DNA from: Atopsyche davidsoni
Lineage: Eukaryota; Arthropoda; Insecta; Trichoptera; Hydrobiosidae
Assembly (NCBI GenBank): GCA_022113835.1
Contig: JAILWY010000010.1
Coordinates: 7,031,501-7,095,500, forward strand
DNA: 64,000 bases
Reading direction: 5' to 3'
Under the pieces are notes generated by a model. That model worked only from the letters and a program-made list of their open reading frames with translations, was not told the DNA's origin and ran no database searches. Within the stretch, counting starts at the first letter, position 1. Each line of letters opens with the position of its first letter. The translations under genes and the position numbers were made by a program. Shown one piece after another: positions 1 to 10,174 of this stretch.

Positions 1-225
1 CAAAAAAAAATTTAACAGAAAAATTATATAAATAAGAGAACGGAAATTTAACAATGAAAATTTTTAAACTCCTGACAAAATTTTTGAAATATATATTTCT
101 AAAGCAATTTATCAATATTTGTATCAAATTAGTACTAAGTATTCAGGATTGAATTTATCTCTTATTTTAGATTATGCGATATGTGGAGCTTATTTCCTAA
201 GTTTTTCTTAAATATATTATTGTGT

Positions 226-472
226 TCAATTTTCAGGGTTGCACCGAAGCAAAGATAAATATTCAGGGAGTAGATGTTCAGTGTTAAATTCTGTTGTATC
301 AAATTTAAAATGCTGCTTTATATTTGAAAATATTTCTGAAGACCTGCACCATGAACAAAGCTTTTCTAGAAGTTCATCCCTATTGTTGTAGAGATACTCC
401 TTTGGGTAAAGTTCTGGATACACTAGTTTGTTAGGCAGCAGTGGCACGCAACCGCAATGAACAGCTTCCAAG
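226..472 (-). other. QTMAN (GTDC1): QTMAN coding exon 5 (residues 282-363, stop)
   Basis: The acceptor TTTTTTTCAG is followed by C and then LEAVHCGCVPLLPNKLVYPE, the conserved nucleotide-sugar side of the GT-B C-terminal domain. The exon ends LLRCNPEN and TGA at 228-226. The terminal helix region diverges from vertebrates, as is usual for the family. Confidence 0.92.
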
Positions 473-3400
473 CTGAAAAAATTTTTTTTATACACATATG
501 TATAAGTGAAAACATAAGTATGCAGGGAGAGTTAAAATTATGTTGTGTTAATTGCACTTATTGGTCATGTATGACCAATTATTAAGTGTAATGAACAAAC
601 AAGCATTTGTACTAAAATCAACAAATTTACTAACTACAAAAAATTGTAGGCAACAGGCTACAATTTCGGGTGATGACTTACTTGTAAGTTTTTAATCAGT
701 CAATAGACATTTTTGCAACATAACATTGTTCAATTTCTTGCTTTCAAATTTACTTAAAAAATAAACAGGAAAACAAAATTTACTTCTTACAGCCTTAACT
801 ACAAAGCGAAAAAAAATTCAATTAATGATTGCCAGTTTACTAACAGCATAGTGCTATTAGCCACCCATCCAGAAGTCAGATACTTCATTACGTTTTGTCT
901 AGTCTGATATTTTCAATTGTGGTCATTATCAATAAATTTTTAGAAATATGAAAATGTGCTAGGGATTAAGACGGCATAGACGTCACTTCGTATTTACTAA
1001 TGACATGCTTGTTCATTGTTAAAATTAGATGCAAAGTGGATGTTTCATGCAGAAATTTTTACTTTGATGAATAGTAAAAAAATTCAAATGACGGAAAAGA
1101 TGTTTATACATGTACAGATAAAATTGATAATTTCAACCCTATGCACACAAGAGGTGGCGCTCAGGCTTAGTTCAATTTGGCCATGAATTGAGAAGTGACT
1201 CTTGGGCTACTTTGGTTTAGTTAATTCTTGCCTTTGCTAAAGTCCAATAACAATTTTAAAAAAACCAGCCTGTTGGTACTATTTTTTCTGTAAATAGTAT
1301 AACATGCTGTAAAATGCACCTTCACTTAACGCAGGCAATTCTTAGATTTGCAAGAGCACTCATCACCATTGCAGGCTTTGTTTTCGAGTGCCATTTTTGA
1401 TAGGTCTCACTTCTATCAATGTATCTGTTCAGAGAATTGCACACTTATCGGAAATAAAAATTCTAGCAAATCTTCCCGCAGCTAAATGTTTGTAAGCACT
1501 TTACAATTTAATATTCAGTCTGAACTTGATAGCAGTGAAAGTTGGAATATTATTTTTGATGTTTTTTTTTAATACATAATACAAAAATGTTATGAAATCA
1601 GTACAAGATAAGATGATATTTATTTTTTGTTGTTGGATGACAAAATTACCTCTAACCATAAAGAATTTGATGATAGAGAAGAAAAGCATTGACGAAGATA
1701 GCGATGAGGTATGAGTTATGATTAGTTGTAGTAATTGCATTTCAATTTGTTGGTTCTTCCAAGATAAAAAGGCCTAAGTGCAAAAGTTTTAGAGATGTAA
1801 GAACCACATACTAACTATCTATATGTATGATTTTAAATGTTATAGATACTCAATATACATAAAAAAATATTTTAAAAAAACACACCGCAGATGAGATTCA
1901 AGGCTACATACACTAGCTATCATGATGTGATGGCTTAATCTTAAAAGACTAATGAATTCAATAGTTAACGATAACCCAAAGGTGGGTAAGGTTCCTACCT
2001 GCACCTGTTTTTTATGTATTGTTTTGTGTTACTGAATATCTAAAACATAATGTGAAATCAGTAAGCCTGCAATAGTGGTTAATCCAGTTCCATTGAATAT
2101 ACAATTTAGTAGAATATTATATATAAATATACACATATAAAAGTAATGTCTAAGTTATGCTTACATTGACACCCCAAAAAATTCATGATCTGCAGTGGAT
2201 ACAACAATATCTGATTCAGATAAAACTCTGAAATAATCTTTCTGGGTTTCAACAAATCCAAATACTTTAATTTCTTCCTTTAACTTCAGTCTTGCTGTTT
2301 TGAATTCAATAGGTTCCTCAGAGAAAGATTGACCCAGAACACTAACCTGAAAAAAAAAACAGAAATGTATAATGCATAAATTTTTATTATCTTAAATACA
2401 TTATTTGTTCAATAACATAAGTATCATAAATTAAAGTGTCATACCTGAAAAGGAACATTTCTCTCCTTCAGTTTGTATAATGTATCAAAAAACAATCCAG
2501 GGTTTTTATCAAACTCCCAGCGATGGGGCCACACAATGTGTAATGTGGAATTTTGTTTGGGTTTTAATATAAATTCAGTCTCAATCACAGGAAATTTCAT
2601 AAGGAAATACAATACTTTTGTTTTGGGATAAATTATTTTCCCAATATCTCTTTTCTTAAAATCAGGCATCATTTTCAAAAATGAATTTATATTTCCAAAG
2701 AAAGAGCTTCGGTTGAATTCCGAATTGAATATTATGGAATCTGCAGCTATGCTAAAAAAATAAACGTTTACATTAATGTATATATAGTAAAAGAGAAAAA
2801 CTAATATATCAGATGTCGTCAATAACTTACCACGTCGTTATCTGATTGTAACCATATTGAAAATCTCTGTCTTTCACTTTGCGAACTGGATATATCAATT
2901 GATTTTCATGGAAATACACAATTTTGTAAAGACGAGCAAGGTCAGATCGCAATCCTATCAATTCTGCTAGATTTAAGACGGAGCTGCAGAAGAGAACACT
3001 GAATTCTTTCAGGTCTGGGATACTTTCATATAAGTACAGTGCACTGCACCTCGCTTTCCATGGCCATTTTTTGGCTGGCAATGTAAGGAGATGATATTCA
3101 TCAGCTGATAAACCTAGAAATTAAAATATTTATTAAATTCTTATTAAGTTTTTAATGAATATTCCATTAAAACAATATTTTTTAATGATGGAAAATAAAG
3201 TAAATTGTATATTTATGGGAACATTTCTTTTTAAGTATATGAGGCTGTCTTTCAAAACATTGATGAACAAAAAGAATTAAATAATTTCAAACCATAATAT
3301 AACTTAAAATTAAAAAGACATATTACGAATAAGAAAAGGTTATTGATAAAACCTATGAGAGGTATCTATCTGGCGGTTGCTTTGTCAGGCAATTAGCATT

Positions 3401-3618
3401 TCATTTGTTCTGTGAAATTATTTGATGTCATACTATTATAAATCTTTTGACAAATTAGTAGAAAAAATTGGTAATATGTGCAACAGTTATGTATGGATAT
3501 AATAAACATGTACCAAGTTTACAAATAATGATGATTATTATTAACCTGAAATCATATTTTCGACCAGCTGTTTGTGAGACCCTCCATAAAATGGCTCTAT
3601 GATTAATATCTTCCCCAT
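226..3618 (-). CDS. QTMAN (GTDC1): tRNA-queuosine alpha-mannosyltransferase (GTDC1/QTMAN homologue), five exons
   Basis: Coding exons on the minus strand are 3618-3546, 3113-2831, 2751-2445, 2346-2165 and 472-226. They sum to 1092 bases, giving 363 residues and a TGA stop. The family member characterised in vertebrates transfers mannose from GDP-mannose to queuosine at wobble position 34 of tRNA-Asp; it is a GT-B fold, GT4-type enzyme. Seen here: an N-terminal Rossmann start (MGKILIIEPFYGGSH, residues 1-15), the family motifs LPAKKW (36-41), YFHENQLIYPV (91-101) and WPHRWEFDKNP (193-203), and the GT4-type E-x7-E signature E276/E284 in HEFFGVSILEAVHCGC. That signature straddles the last exon junction. 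All introns are GT-AG and phases match (1, 2, 0, 2). No signal peptide is visible. From memory the human protein is about 458 residues, so this one is shorter, perhaps lacking a mid-protein insertion. No poly(A) signal AATAAA is seen before the window edge. Confidence 0.95.
473..2164 (-). other. QTMAN intron 4 (1.69 kb)
   Basis: This is the only long intron of the gene; the others are 432, 79 and 98 bp. It is AT-rich and contains no recognisable transposon. The frame open at 1501-1740 has no family resemblance and is treated as chance. A short hairpin lies at 555-588, close to the acceptor. Confidence 0.85.
555..588. repeat. short bulged hairpin near the QTMAN exon 5 acceptor
   Basis: TTGGTCAT (561-568) and ATGACCAA (571-578) form a perfect 8-bp stem around a 2-base loop. 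CACTTA (555-560) and TAAGTG (583-588) extend the stem beyond a bulge. It sits about 85 bases upstream of the acceptor on the transcribed strand. A role in splicing is only a possibility. Confidence 0.5.
2165..2346 (-). other. QTMAN (GTDC1): QTMAN coding exon 4 (residues 222-282)
   Basis: The acceptor is a run of T then CAG|GTT; the donor is TCAAT|GTAAGC. The translation runs from VSVLGQSF to STADHEFFGVS, with the first glutamate of the E-x7-E signature at its end. Two bases of codon 282 lie here and the third in exon 5 (AT|C, Ile; Met in the human protein as I recall it). Confidence 0.93.
2445..2751 (-). other. QTMAN (GTDC1): QTMAN coding exon 3 (residues 119-221)
   Basis: A T-rich tract ending TTTTTTTAG gives the acceptor; the first base C completes Cys119. 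The donor is TTTCAG|GTATGA. The exon holds the inter-domain region and the WPHRWEFDKNP motif that opens the C-terminal domain. The flanking introns are only 79 and 98 bp. Confidence 0.93.
2831..3113 (-). other. QTMAN (GTDC1): QTMAN coding exon 2 (residues 25-119)
   Basis: The acceptor TTTCTAG precedes GT, which completes Gly25. The donor is the near-consensus GTG|GTAAGT. It encodes the most conserved N-terminal stretch, LPAKKWPWKAR and HENQLIYPV. Reading through the donor gives a stop almost at once, so splicing is required. Confidence 0.93.
3546..3618 (-). other. QTMAN (GTDC1): QTMAN coding exon 1 (residues 1-24 and first base of 25)
   Basis: The ATG at 3618-3616 opens a start typical of the family: a short hydrophobic beta strand followed by PFYGGSHKQLVENM. 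The donor is TTTCAG|GTTAAT. The exon ends one base into the glycine codon that exon 2 completes, which confirms this start. Confidence 0.92.
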
Positions 3619-3685
3619 CTCCAAAATTTCAGATTGTAGACTTTAGATTTATATTATTGTCGACACACCTTTTCCACTTGGGTCG

Positions 3686-4047
3686 AAATTCTAGACCGCC
3701 CTTATTTTCTTAACGAGCGGCGTTGCAAGTTTCCGATGATATCTGGAATCGAAGTGATATGAATCAAGTTAATAATGCACGACAATGCCCGTAATTTGTA
3801 ATTAACATTCACATATATATTTATACATATGTATGTAAACATTGATCCGCAGGCAGACGATGCACTTTGATGTCTAGACGCTTAGTACAATGCAATAAAT
3901 TGTTTCCACACAGTTATAAATCCAAAATTCTAAATCCCTTATTTTATTAACGAGTGGCGTTGCAAGCTTCCGAAGATATCTGGAATTGAAGTGATATGAA
4001 TCAAGTTAATAATGCACGGCAATGCTCGTAATTTGTATTAAGCATTC

Positions 4048-4080
<33 letters not shown>

Positions 4081-4170
4081 CATATGAATGTAAACATTGA
4101 TCCGCAGGCAGTCGATGCACTTAGATGTCTAGTCGCTTAGTACAATGCAATAAATTGTTTCCACACAGTT
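3686..4170. repeat. tandem duplication of about 240 bp upstream of QTMAN
   Basis: Copy 1 is 3686-3915 and copy 2 is 3924-4170. They share long runs, for example ACGAG(C/T)GGCGTTGCAAG, GTGATATGAATCAAGTTAA, AAACATTGATCCGCAGGCAG and TTAGTACAATGCAATAAATT. Copy 2 is longer mainly because of a (TA)n expansion at 4050-4075. The near side of copy 1 lies about 70 bases upstream of the QTMAN ATG, so the unit probably contains promoter or 5' leader sequence. Divergence between copies is low and mostly single-base changes. Confidence 0.9.
4050..4075. repeat. (TA)n tract within duplication copy 2
   Basis: About 13 TA units. The same place in copy 1 has only ATATATATT, so the tract grew after the duplication. 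Confidence 0.9.
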
Positions 4171-4786
4171 GTAGTCAAATTATAATATGTTTTAATGAAT
4201 TTTTAGTCTAGAATGTAGTCAGGCTTAAACAAATCTAGTCAATTTTTTGTATGTCATTTACCATTTGATGCACACAGATCGGAAAAATTAAGAGCTACTG
4301 AGCAGCGCAACACATATACATACCGCCAATCTGCCGGCAATGTTATTGTGTGCCATGCGTATTCAGTGCTGCCAGTCTACAAAATCCGACGATACTTAGC
4401 TATGGGAAAAAATATAAATACGTTTGTGTCATTTTATTTTTGGGTCTAATTAATAAACATTTATAATATTAGAACAAAGTACAAAAAATATGTCGAAAAT
4501 TCAGATTTTTAATGGTATTTATTTTGCGCCAAAGATCTGACTAATTAAATCAAATATTTTTTTAAATTTTCATTTCATTGTTATTACAATTAAGTATGAA
4601 AAAATATACTTCTAATTCTGGTTTTTATTGGGATATATTTTGCGTGAATAATCTGAGTAATTAATTTAAATAAAAATCATAATTTTTATTTCTTGTTATT
4701 GCGTAGCTTTATTTATTTTATTTTAAGTAGTATCATCATATAAATATTAAAATTAGAAATATTTATACAATGAAATAAACTTATTA
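4171..4786. other. AT-rich intergenic stretch
   Basis: Mostly AT-rich. A slightly GC-richer patch around 4270-4390 shows no frame, repeat or known motif that I can name. Confidence 0.6.
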
Positions 4787-5192
4787 AAGTAATACCCCAA
4801 TTTACGCAGTTTCACTATAACGCGAATCCCAAATTTCGCGTTAAAATGCCTCGCATTACGTGAATTTCATATTTTAAGAATGTGTATGAACATAATGTAG
4901 TCATTGACTTCTCTTAACAATTAAAAACAGCGTTGGGTGTAATGAACGTATTTTATAAGAACGTAAAAAAAGCGCTACCCAAAAGACAATAGATGTATTT
5001 TTCAGTAAAAATAACATGTAATACTGCATAAAGTTTTCTTAGAATTAAAGTGATTGATTCAAATGATTCTTATTTTTTTGTATTAAGTTTTGACTATGTA
5101 TGTATGTTTAATCGTAAACCCCGATATACACGAATTTCACTTAATGCGATTTTTTCCGGAACGTATCCCTCGCGTTAAGCGGGGTATTACTG
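4787..5192. mobile_element. pogo/Tigger-like MITE, 406 bp
   Basis: The right end read inward is CAGTAATACCCCGCTTAACG; the left end is AAGTAATACCCCAATTTACG. The CAG-TAATACCCCG type of end belongs to the pogo/Tigger group of Tc1/mariner elements. TA flanks both ends (4785-4786 and 5193-5194), the expected target duplication. Matching subterminal motifs, GCATTACGTGAATTTC on the left and GCATTAAGTGAAATTC on the right, extend the inverted repeat imperfectly to about 75-80 bp. The interior is AT-rich with no transposase, so the element is non-autonomous. The 110-residue frame at 5090-5422 starts inside it and runs out through its right end, so it is not a gene. Confidence 0.8.
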
Positions 5193-5194
5193 TA

Positions 5195-6805
5195 TATTCT
5201 TTGTTACTAAAGATCAAATTGCTAAAACGATGCAAAGTTAATGTTAAAAGTTTTATATTGTTGCACCAGAAATCATACTTCAAAACTTATTTTCATAAAC
5301 AGCGCTACAATATATTCTGGTTAGAGCGATTAGCTTTGAAAACCTTGATTTTACTAAAACAAATTTATAATAATGTAAGTATTACAGCAATGTTTTGTCC
5401 ACGAGTATCTGAAATTGTGTAGTATATTAGATAAGATTTTTTTGTAAATAAAAACGAATCTATCAAATAGCTAAAGTTGAAATGGCCTTTTCATCGTTTA
5501 AGCATCAAGTAACTATTTTGATATTTATTTGTAGTGCTAAGAGTTTATCCAAAGCTTTATAAGTACATAAAAATAAGCATTTGAGATGAAACACTGTATT
5601 AATATTTTATATTATATATGATAGTAACTTTAAAACACTGTTGTCAGGGAGATTAGAATTTTTTTATTTCAGAGGTAATTTAGTTTATCTCATCATTGAA
5701 TTTGCTTCAAATCAATGATTTTATACATGAAATAGAAGTGTTGTTTTTATAAATAAATTGAAGATAGTTTGATAGATGTGTTATGATAGAAATTTTATTG
5801 AGTGTCTGCTGATACATAAAATATAATTTTGTTAAGAGATATCTTCAAGTGTAAATATCATTTCAAGTAAGAGATTGTTTCTTCAAGCATTGAGTCAGTT
5901 ACATAGATAATAGTCAGCGGAAATAAAAATAGTCAGTAACATCCACTGATGAACGCTGTATATTCAAAAGGCTGATTTGATTCAAAGAGCAAAGACGAGA
6001 TGATTCAATAGAAAAAAATGTTTACGTTTATTGCTATAATTAGAAAATTATTGAATTGAGGGTTTTAAATACAAAACAATTATGTTTTGTATTGTTGGCA
6101 TACTCATTAATTATATTTTTAATTGCTTTGAATCGAACCTAAGTGTTTTTTTACTGACTCATAGTTTCACTTAACAAAGCATTTTCTGAGAATATAATAT
6201 AGGAAGGTTACTTTTTATTATATCTATAACTTTAAATTGTTTCAATACATAATAGTATTTATAGGTAATGTAAGAATGTGTATTGTGTTTATGTGAAGTA
6301 AAAAAAATAAGAATTGATGAATGTTTATAATTAATTTAAAAATACAGGAATTTTTAAAGATTTAGATATTCTTTGTATTGATAAAAAAAATTAGTACATC
6401 ATACTCTTATATAATTTTGTAAGAAAAAGAAATGTATTTCTTATGTGATGTTAGTTGGTAAAGTAACTCTTCTTTCCTGCAACTTTTTATCCAATTTTTA
6501 TTGCTATTCCAAGAGTGGTCGATAACCAAGCATTGATAATCTGAGAGTAATTTGTCTATAACCACACAACATTGTAGCAGTAGGAAGTTTCTAGAAAAAA
6601 AGTTAGCAGACAAGCAGTAAGAAGCATTCAGAAGTGGTTGTGACAGTCCCAGAATTTATTTTGTTGTATCCAGGGAAATTACAAATATCTGCATCAAAGA
6701 AAGATTTTCTTGCTGGACTTTTCTTCCTTTTGAACTTGAAGACAAGTAATTTATTAAAAAAAATTGAGAACACAGCAGAATATTTTATTGAAAAAATAAT
6801 GGGTT
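5195..6805. other. AT-rich stretch, nothing recognised
   Basis: Long AT-rich DNA with runs of A or T. The short frame at 6407-6613 (minus) has no recognisable features. I see no inverted ends or RNA gene here. Confidence 0.6.
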
Positions 6806-7260
6806 AAGAAGTAGTTAGTGGTAGTGACTGTATTAGTGAGCAGAGTGATGGATGGTGTTGGATTTTAAAGCGGCGAGTGACTTCAAGCGGATGAGTGTAT
6901 AGCTTTGGGCAGTTGATTGTTGTTGGAAGAAATGTGAGTGTTTATACATGTGTACGATTTGATCATAGTTAAGTGTGATTGATTGTGGTGGACTGAGAGT
7001 GAATGTGTGATCGTTAGCTCAGAATTGGTATGAGTTTAAGCGGGTGGGTATGCATAGGATGGATGCTTGGATGAATTGGTGAATGGCTAAATTTGTTTTG
7101 AATAAACGTGATAAGTGTTGTATGTGTGTATGATGGGTGGAAGTAGTTGTTTGATAGAGTGTAGATTCATGTTAGTTAATAAGTTTATGTGTGGGCATGT
7201 GCTTGGATATGTAGTGATTGAGTGAGTGAGTATGGTCGTGGACATGAATGATAATTGTTA
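6806..7260. other. strand-asymmetric G/T-rich region
   Basis: The plus strand is rich in G and T and very poor in C for about 450 bases, with scattered irregular words such as GTGAGTGAGT, GTGTGTATGATG and GATGGATG. There is no fixed period, so it is not a simple tandem repeat. The skew starts and ends fairly sharply against the flanks. Confidence 0.65.
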
Positions 7261-7280
7261 GAGGTCATTCTTTATTATAA

Positions 7281-7508
7281 AGGGTCCCAAAATTAACGCA
7301 AGATTTGAATTTGTCGCCATTTTTGCAGTAAAGATTTGGGAACACCAGCTGACAGTTTAGGGTTAGTAAAAATGGAGCGTTACACAATAGAACAACGTGT
7401 CTTCATTATTGAACAATATTTCAAAAATAATGAAAGCTTGGCAGCCTTTTAAAACTTTACTGCAAAAATGGCAACAAATTCAAATCTTTCGTTATTTTTG
7501 GGACACCT
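7281..7508. mobile_element. Tc1/mariner-derived MITE with transposase start codons
   Basis: The inverted ends are about 53 bp: AGGGTCCCAAAATTAACG at 7281 and, inverted, AGGTGTCCCAAAAATAACG ending near 7508. Both continue to a shared GCCATTTTTGCAGTAAAG. TA-rich target sequence flanks each end. Inside, an ATG at 7372 opens 26 codons beginning MERYTIEQRVFIIEQYF, which matches the N-terminal helix-turn-helix start of Tc1/mariner-type transposases of arthropods. The frame runs straight into the right end and stops at 7450-7452. It is an internal-deletion derivative of a once complete element. Confidence 0.85.
7372..7452 (+). pseudogene. 26-codon remnant of a mariner-type transposase
   Basis: The start codon and first 25 or so residues (MERYTIEQRV... 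ESLAA) are intact. The remaining transposase, including both helix-turn-helix repeats after the first helix and the whole catalytic domain, is missing. The deletion joins this frame to the right inverted repeat, where TAA ends it. Confidence 0.75.
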
Positions 7509-7509
7509 A

Positions 7510-8972
7510 TATATTGATATAAATTAAAAAATGAATATTTTTAAAATTAGATAAAAGCCATAAATATAAAAAATATATATATAAAAAAAATATTTCGATA
7601 CGTAATCTGATTAAGTTATGTTTATTTTACTAATATAAAAAGCATTTCATATGTAAGGCACTTGAAGTTATTGAGAGTTTTTTTTTGCGAGTCAAGCCTG
7701 ATTTTTGTTAATATATGCGTATTTGATATGATTTTTTCTATAAAATAACAAGCATTAAAATAAATAAATCAAAGGAATTATGAATTGCCTATTTAAAAAC
7801 TCATTTTTTTTACGTATGCGGAAGTGAAGGACTTGGCACGAATCATCAAAGGGCGGTATTCTTAAATATCTCTTGAAATAGAACCGATTTTCTGAAATAA
7901 ATTGCGTTTACTTTTATTTTAGGCCTCGGAATCTGTTTTATGAACTCTAAAACCTAATTTATTTGCATGCATTCTGAAATATACTTACACCGAAGCTAAG
8001 AAAAAATGTGAAAATACTTTGTTTTTGTATTTAAAAAAAGTACGTTTGAAATGATGTTTTCCCGGTATCAATTAATGTACAGCCACGGAGAAAATATTTT
8101 GTTAATATATAAATACATTTATTTTAATGATTGTAGAAAATATTTTTTTTATTGAATACAACACTTTCATTATGCACTTCATGATTATGTTAAAATGTTT
8201 TTAATAAATCTGCATTTGACGTCAATGCAGGGTTACAACTTTTACAATTTTTAAGTGATTGATTCACACATGAAACAACAAGAAAAATAGTTCTGACTTA
8301 AAAAAAGGGGAACCTATTGACTAATTACCTGTCGTTTGTCGATTGTATTAAAACGCGCGTAGGTCGCTTAATAAACGATATAGGGCAGTTTAGGGTGCGT
8401 GATGGGATTTGTGTAGTTTTCAATTAAATAGATTGTTTGAAAAAGATGGGAAACTCGTAAAACTTCTGACAAAAAAATAGTTTCTTGACTTACTAACCAG
8501 TCAGACCTAATCCCTGCAGTATGTTCACTCTTTGCTTCAATAAGGATTTACCGCCACTGAAAAATCCCAGTCATTAATTCTCTTCTGAAAAAAGGGAAAT
8601 GTAGAGGCTAGTGGCCTTTTGCGCTTCCGTACTATCAAAGCTTTCCAAAAATAAACTACCAACTGTAAAAACATTCAACTGTGACATTTTCCCCGCATTA
8701 TTCTCTGGACTCACTTTCCCAAATAATATATATCATCTTAAGATTTATTAAAACTTGGCCTAAAACTAAACAGTTAACTGAGTTTTTAATAATTTGCATA
8801 TTTATTATGAGTAATTCAATTTTTTAAAAAGTCCTCATGAAATATTCAATGTAAAACTTTCTTCGAGAGAGCGCTTGTCAACCCAATCTGAAAAAGCACT
8901 TGAGAGGCTTAAGCGCTCATTCTAAAAATATAGTATCTAGCTATATTCGAGTTATTTGGCCAAGCGTATTTA
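7510..8972. other. AT-rich stretch, nothing recognised
   Basis: AT-rich with moderately GC-richer patches near 8330-8420 and 8490-8700. No frame, repeat or known motif can be assigned. Confidence 0.55.
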
Positions 8973-10112
8973 TCATCAATGTCTTAATTTTTCGGATTTT
9001 TTCGTGAAATTGGAGCTTTAATATAAAAAATTGGTACAATATATTCTATTCAAAGTATTGTCCATCGCTAGCCACTACTTTTCCCCATCTTTCGGGCAAA
9101 TTATGGATTCCATCCCAAAAGAACTGTTCGTCTTTTGAAGCCAAGAATGAATCAAGCCAATTTTCGATACCCTGTTCAGAAGTGAAGCGTATTCCAGAAA
9201 GGGCTTTCTGCATCGATTGAAACAAGTGGTAGTCGGAAGGGGCAAGGTCTGGGCTATAAGGCGGGTGAGGCAGAACTTCCCATCCACTGTTTTCCAAATA
9301 GGTTTTAACCGAGTTAGCAACACGTGGCCGAGCATTCTCATGATGGAAAATTACAGACTTGTGCCTGGTCGCATATTCCGGCCGTTTTTCTGCCAATGCT
9401 CGCTTGGCCTGGCCGTCGATGTTGATGCATGTCCGGGCTTACCCCATGATTTTTTACGCTTCAGGTTGTCGTAGCGAATCCATTTTTTATCACCAGTGAT
9501 GATACGATGCAAAAATGACTTCTTTTGTGGCGTTCAAGCAGCATTTCCGAAATGCAAAATCGCCTTTCCAAATCGCAAAATGTGGCACCCAATTTCCTTG
9601 CTTTTGAATCATTCCCAATGCTTTTAAGTGTCTTGAAATTGTTGCTCGATCAACTCCCAATTATTCTGCGAGTTCTGCTTGCGTTTGACACGAGTCTTTA
9701 TCGAGCAATGCCTCTAATTCTTCATCTTCGAATATTTTTGGTTGGCCTGGTCGTTCTTTGTCATTCACATCGAAATCACCATTTTTAAAGCGTCGAAACC
9801 AGTTCTCACACGTTTTTTGCGATGGAGCATGTTCACCATAAACTTCACATAGCAATCGGTGACTTTCAGCTGGTTTTTTCTTCCAATTGAAACAGAAAAG
9901 TAAAGCTTCCCGCAAATTGAGTTTTGTTGGTACAAAAGTTGACATGTTCAGAGCTCAAAAAAAATGTTGTATACACTTCAGCAATATGACATATACTGAA
10001 AACAAAAGCGCAATAATGACGCTTCACAATGAAATGTTAAAGTTTAGCCTGATGCGATTCAATAGTAGTAACGCCATCTCTTAGAAAATCCGAAAAAGTT
10101 AATGCACACACC

Positions 10113-10113
<1 letters not shown>
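8973..10113 (-). mobile_element. defective mariner element (DD34D, mauritiana-like), 1.14 kb
   Basis: The ends are imperfect inverted repeats of about 30 bp: the left TCATCAATGTCTTAATTTTT and the right, inverted, CGGTGTGTGCATTAACTTTT, both followed by CGGATTTT. TA flanks both ends (8971-8972 and 10114-10115). The minus strand carries a broken transposase. A complete Mos1-type element is near 1.29 kb; the shortfall is explained by an internal deletion of roughly 150 bp in the catalytic domain. Confidence 0.9.
9046..9945 (-). pseudogene. mariner transposase pseudogene
   Basis: The reading begins MSTFVPTKLNLREALLFCF (ATG at 9945), like Mos1-group transposases, and continues through the helix-turn-helix region (ESHRLL...KTCENWFRRFKNGDFDV). 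A TAA at 9663-9661 interrupts AELAE|LGVDRAT. After WVPH (about 9580) there is a short deletion with frameshift, and another frameshift before FLHRIITGDKKW, which holds the first catalytic Asp. About 50 residues are then missing between TSTARP and ALAEKRPEY (around 9397-9415). The C-terminal part, to KVVASDGQYFE and stop at 9046, is open. The second catalytic Asp is Glu (HHENARPR); the third, in SPDLAPSDYHLF, is kept at the canonical 34-residue spacing. It cannot encode an active enzyme. Confidence 0.93.

Positions 10114-10172
<59 letters not shown>
10114..10172. repeat. (TA)n microsatellite abutting the mariner end
   Basis: About 29 TA units beginning at the base after the mariner terminus. 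The opposite flank of the element has a single TA and no tract. Confidence 0.95.

Positions 10173-10174
<2 letters not shown>

Noticed and set aside
5090..5422. 110-codon plus-strand frame
   Set aside because: It begins inside the pogo-like MITE, crosses its right end and resembles no transposase or other family.
6125..6145. B-box-like GGTTCGATTC on the minus strand (tRNA)
   Set aside because: No A box, cloverleaf or terminator in the expected positions.
9217..9788. Plus-strand and alternative-frame ORFs over 9075-9788
   Set aside because: They are shadows of the minus-strand mariner transposase.
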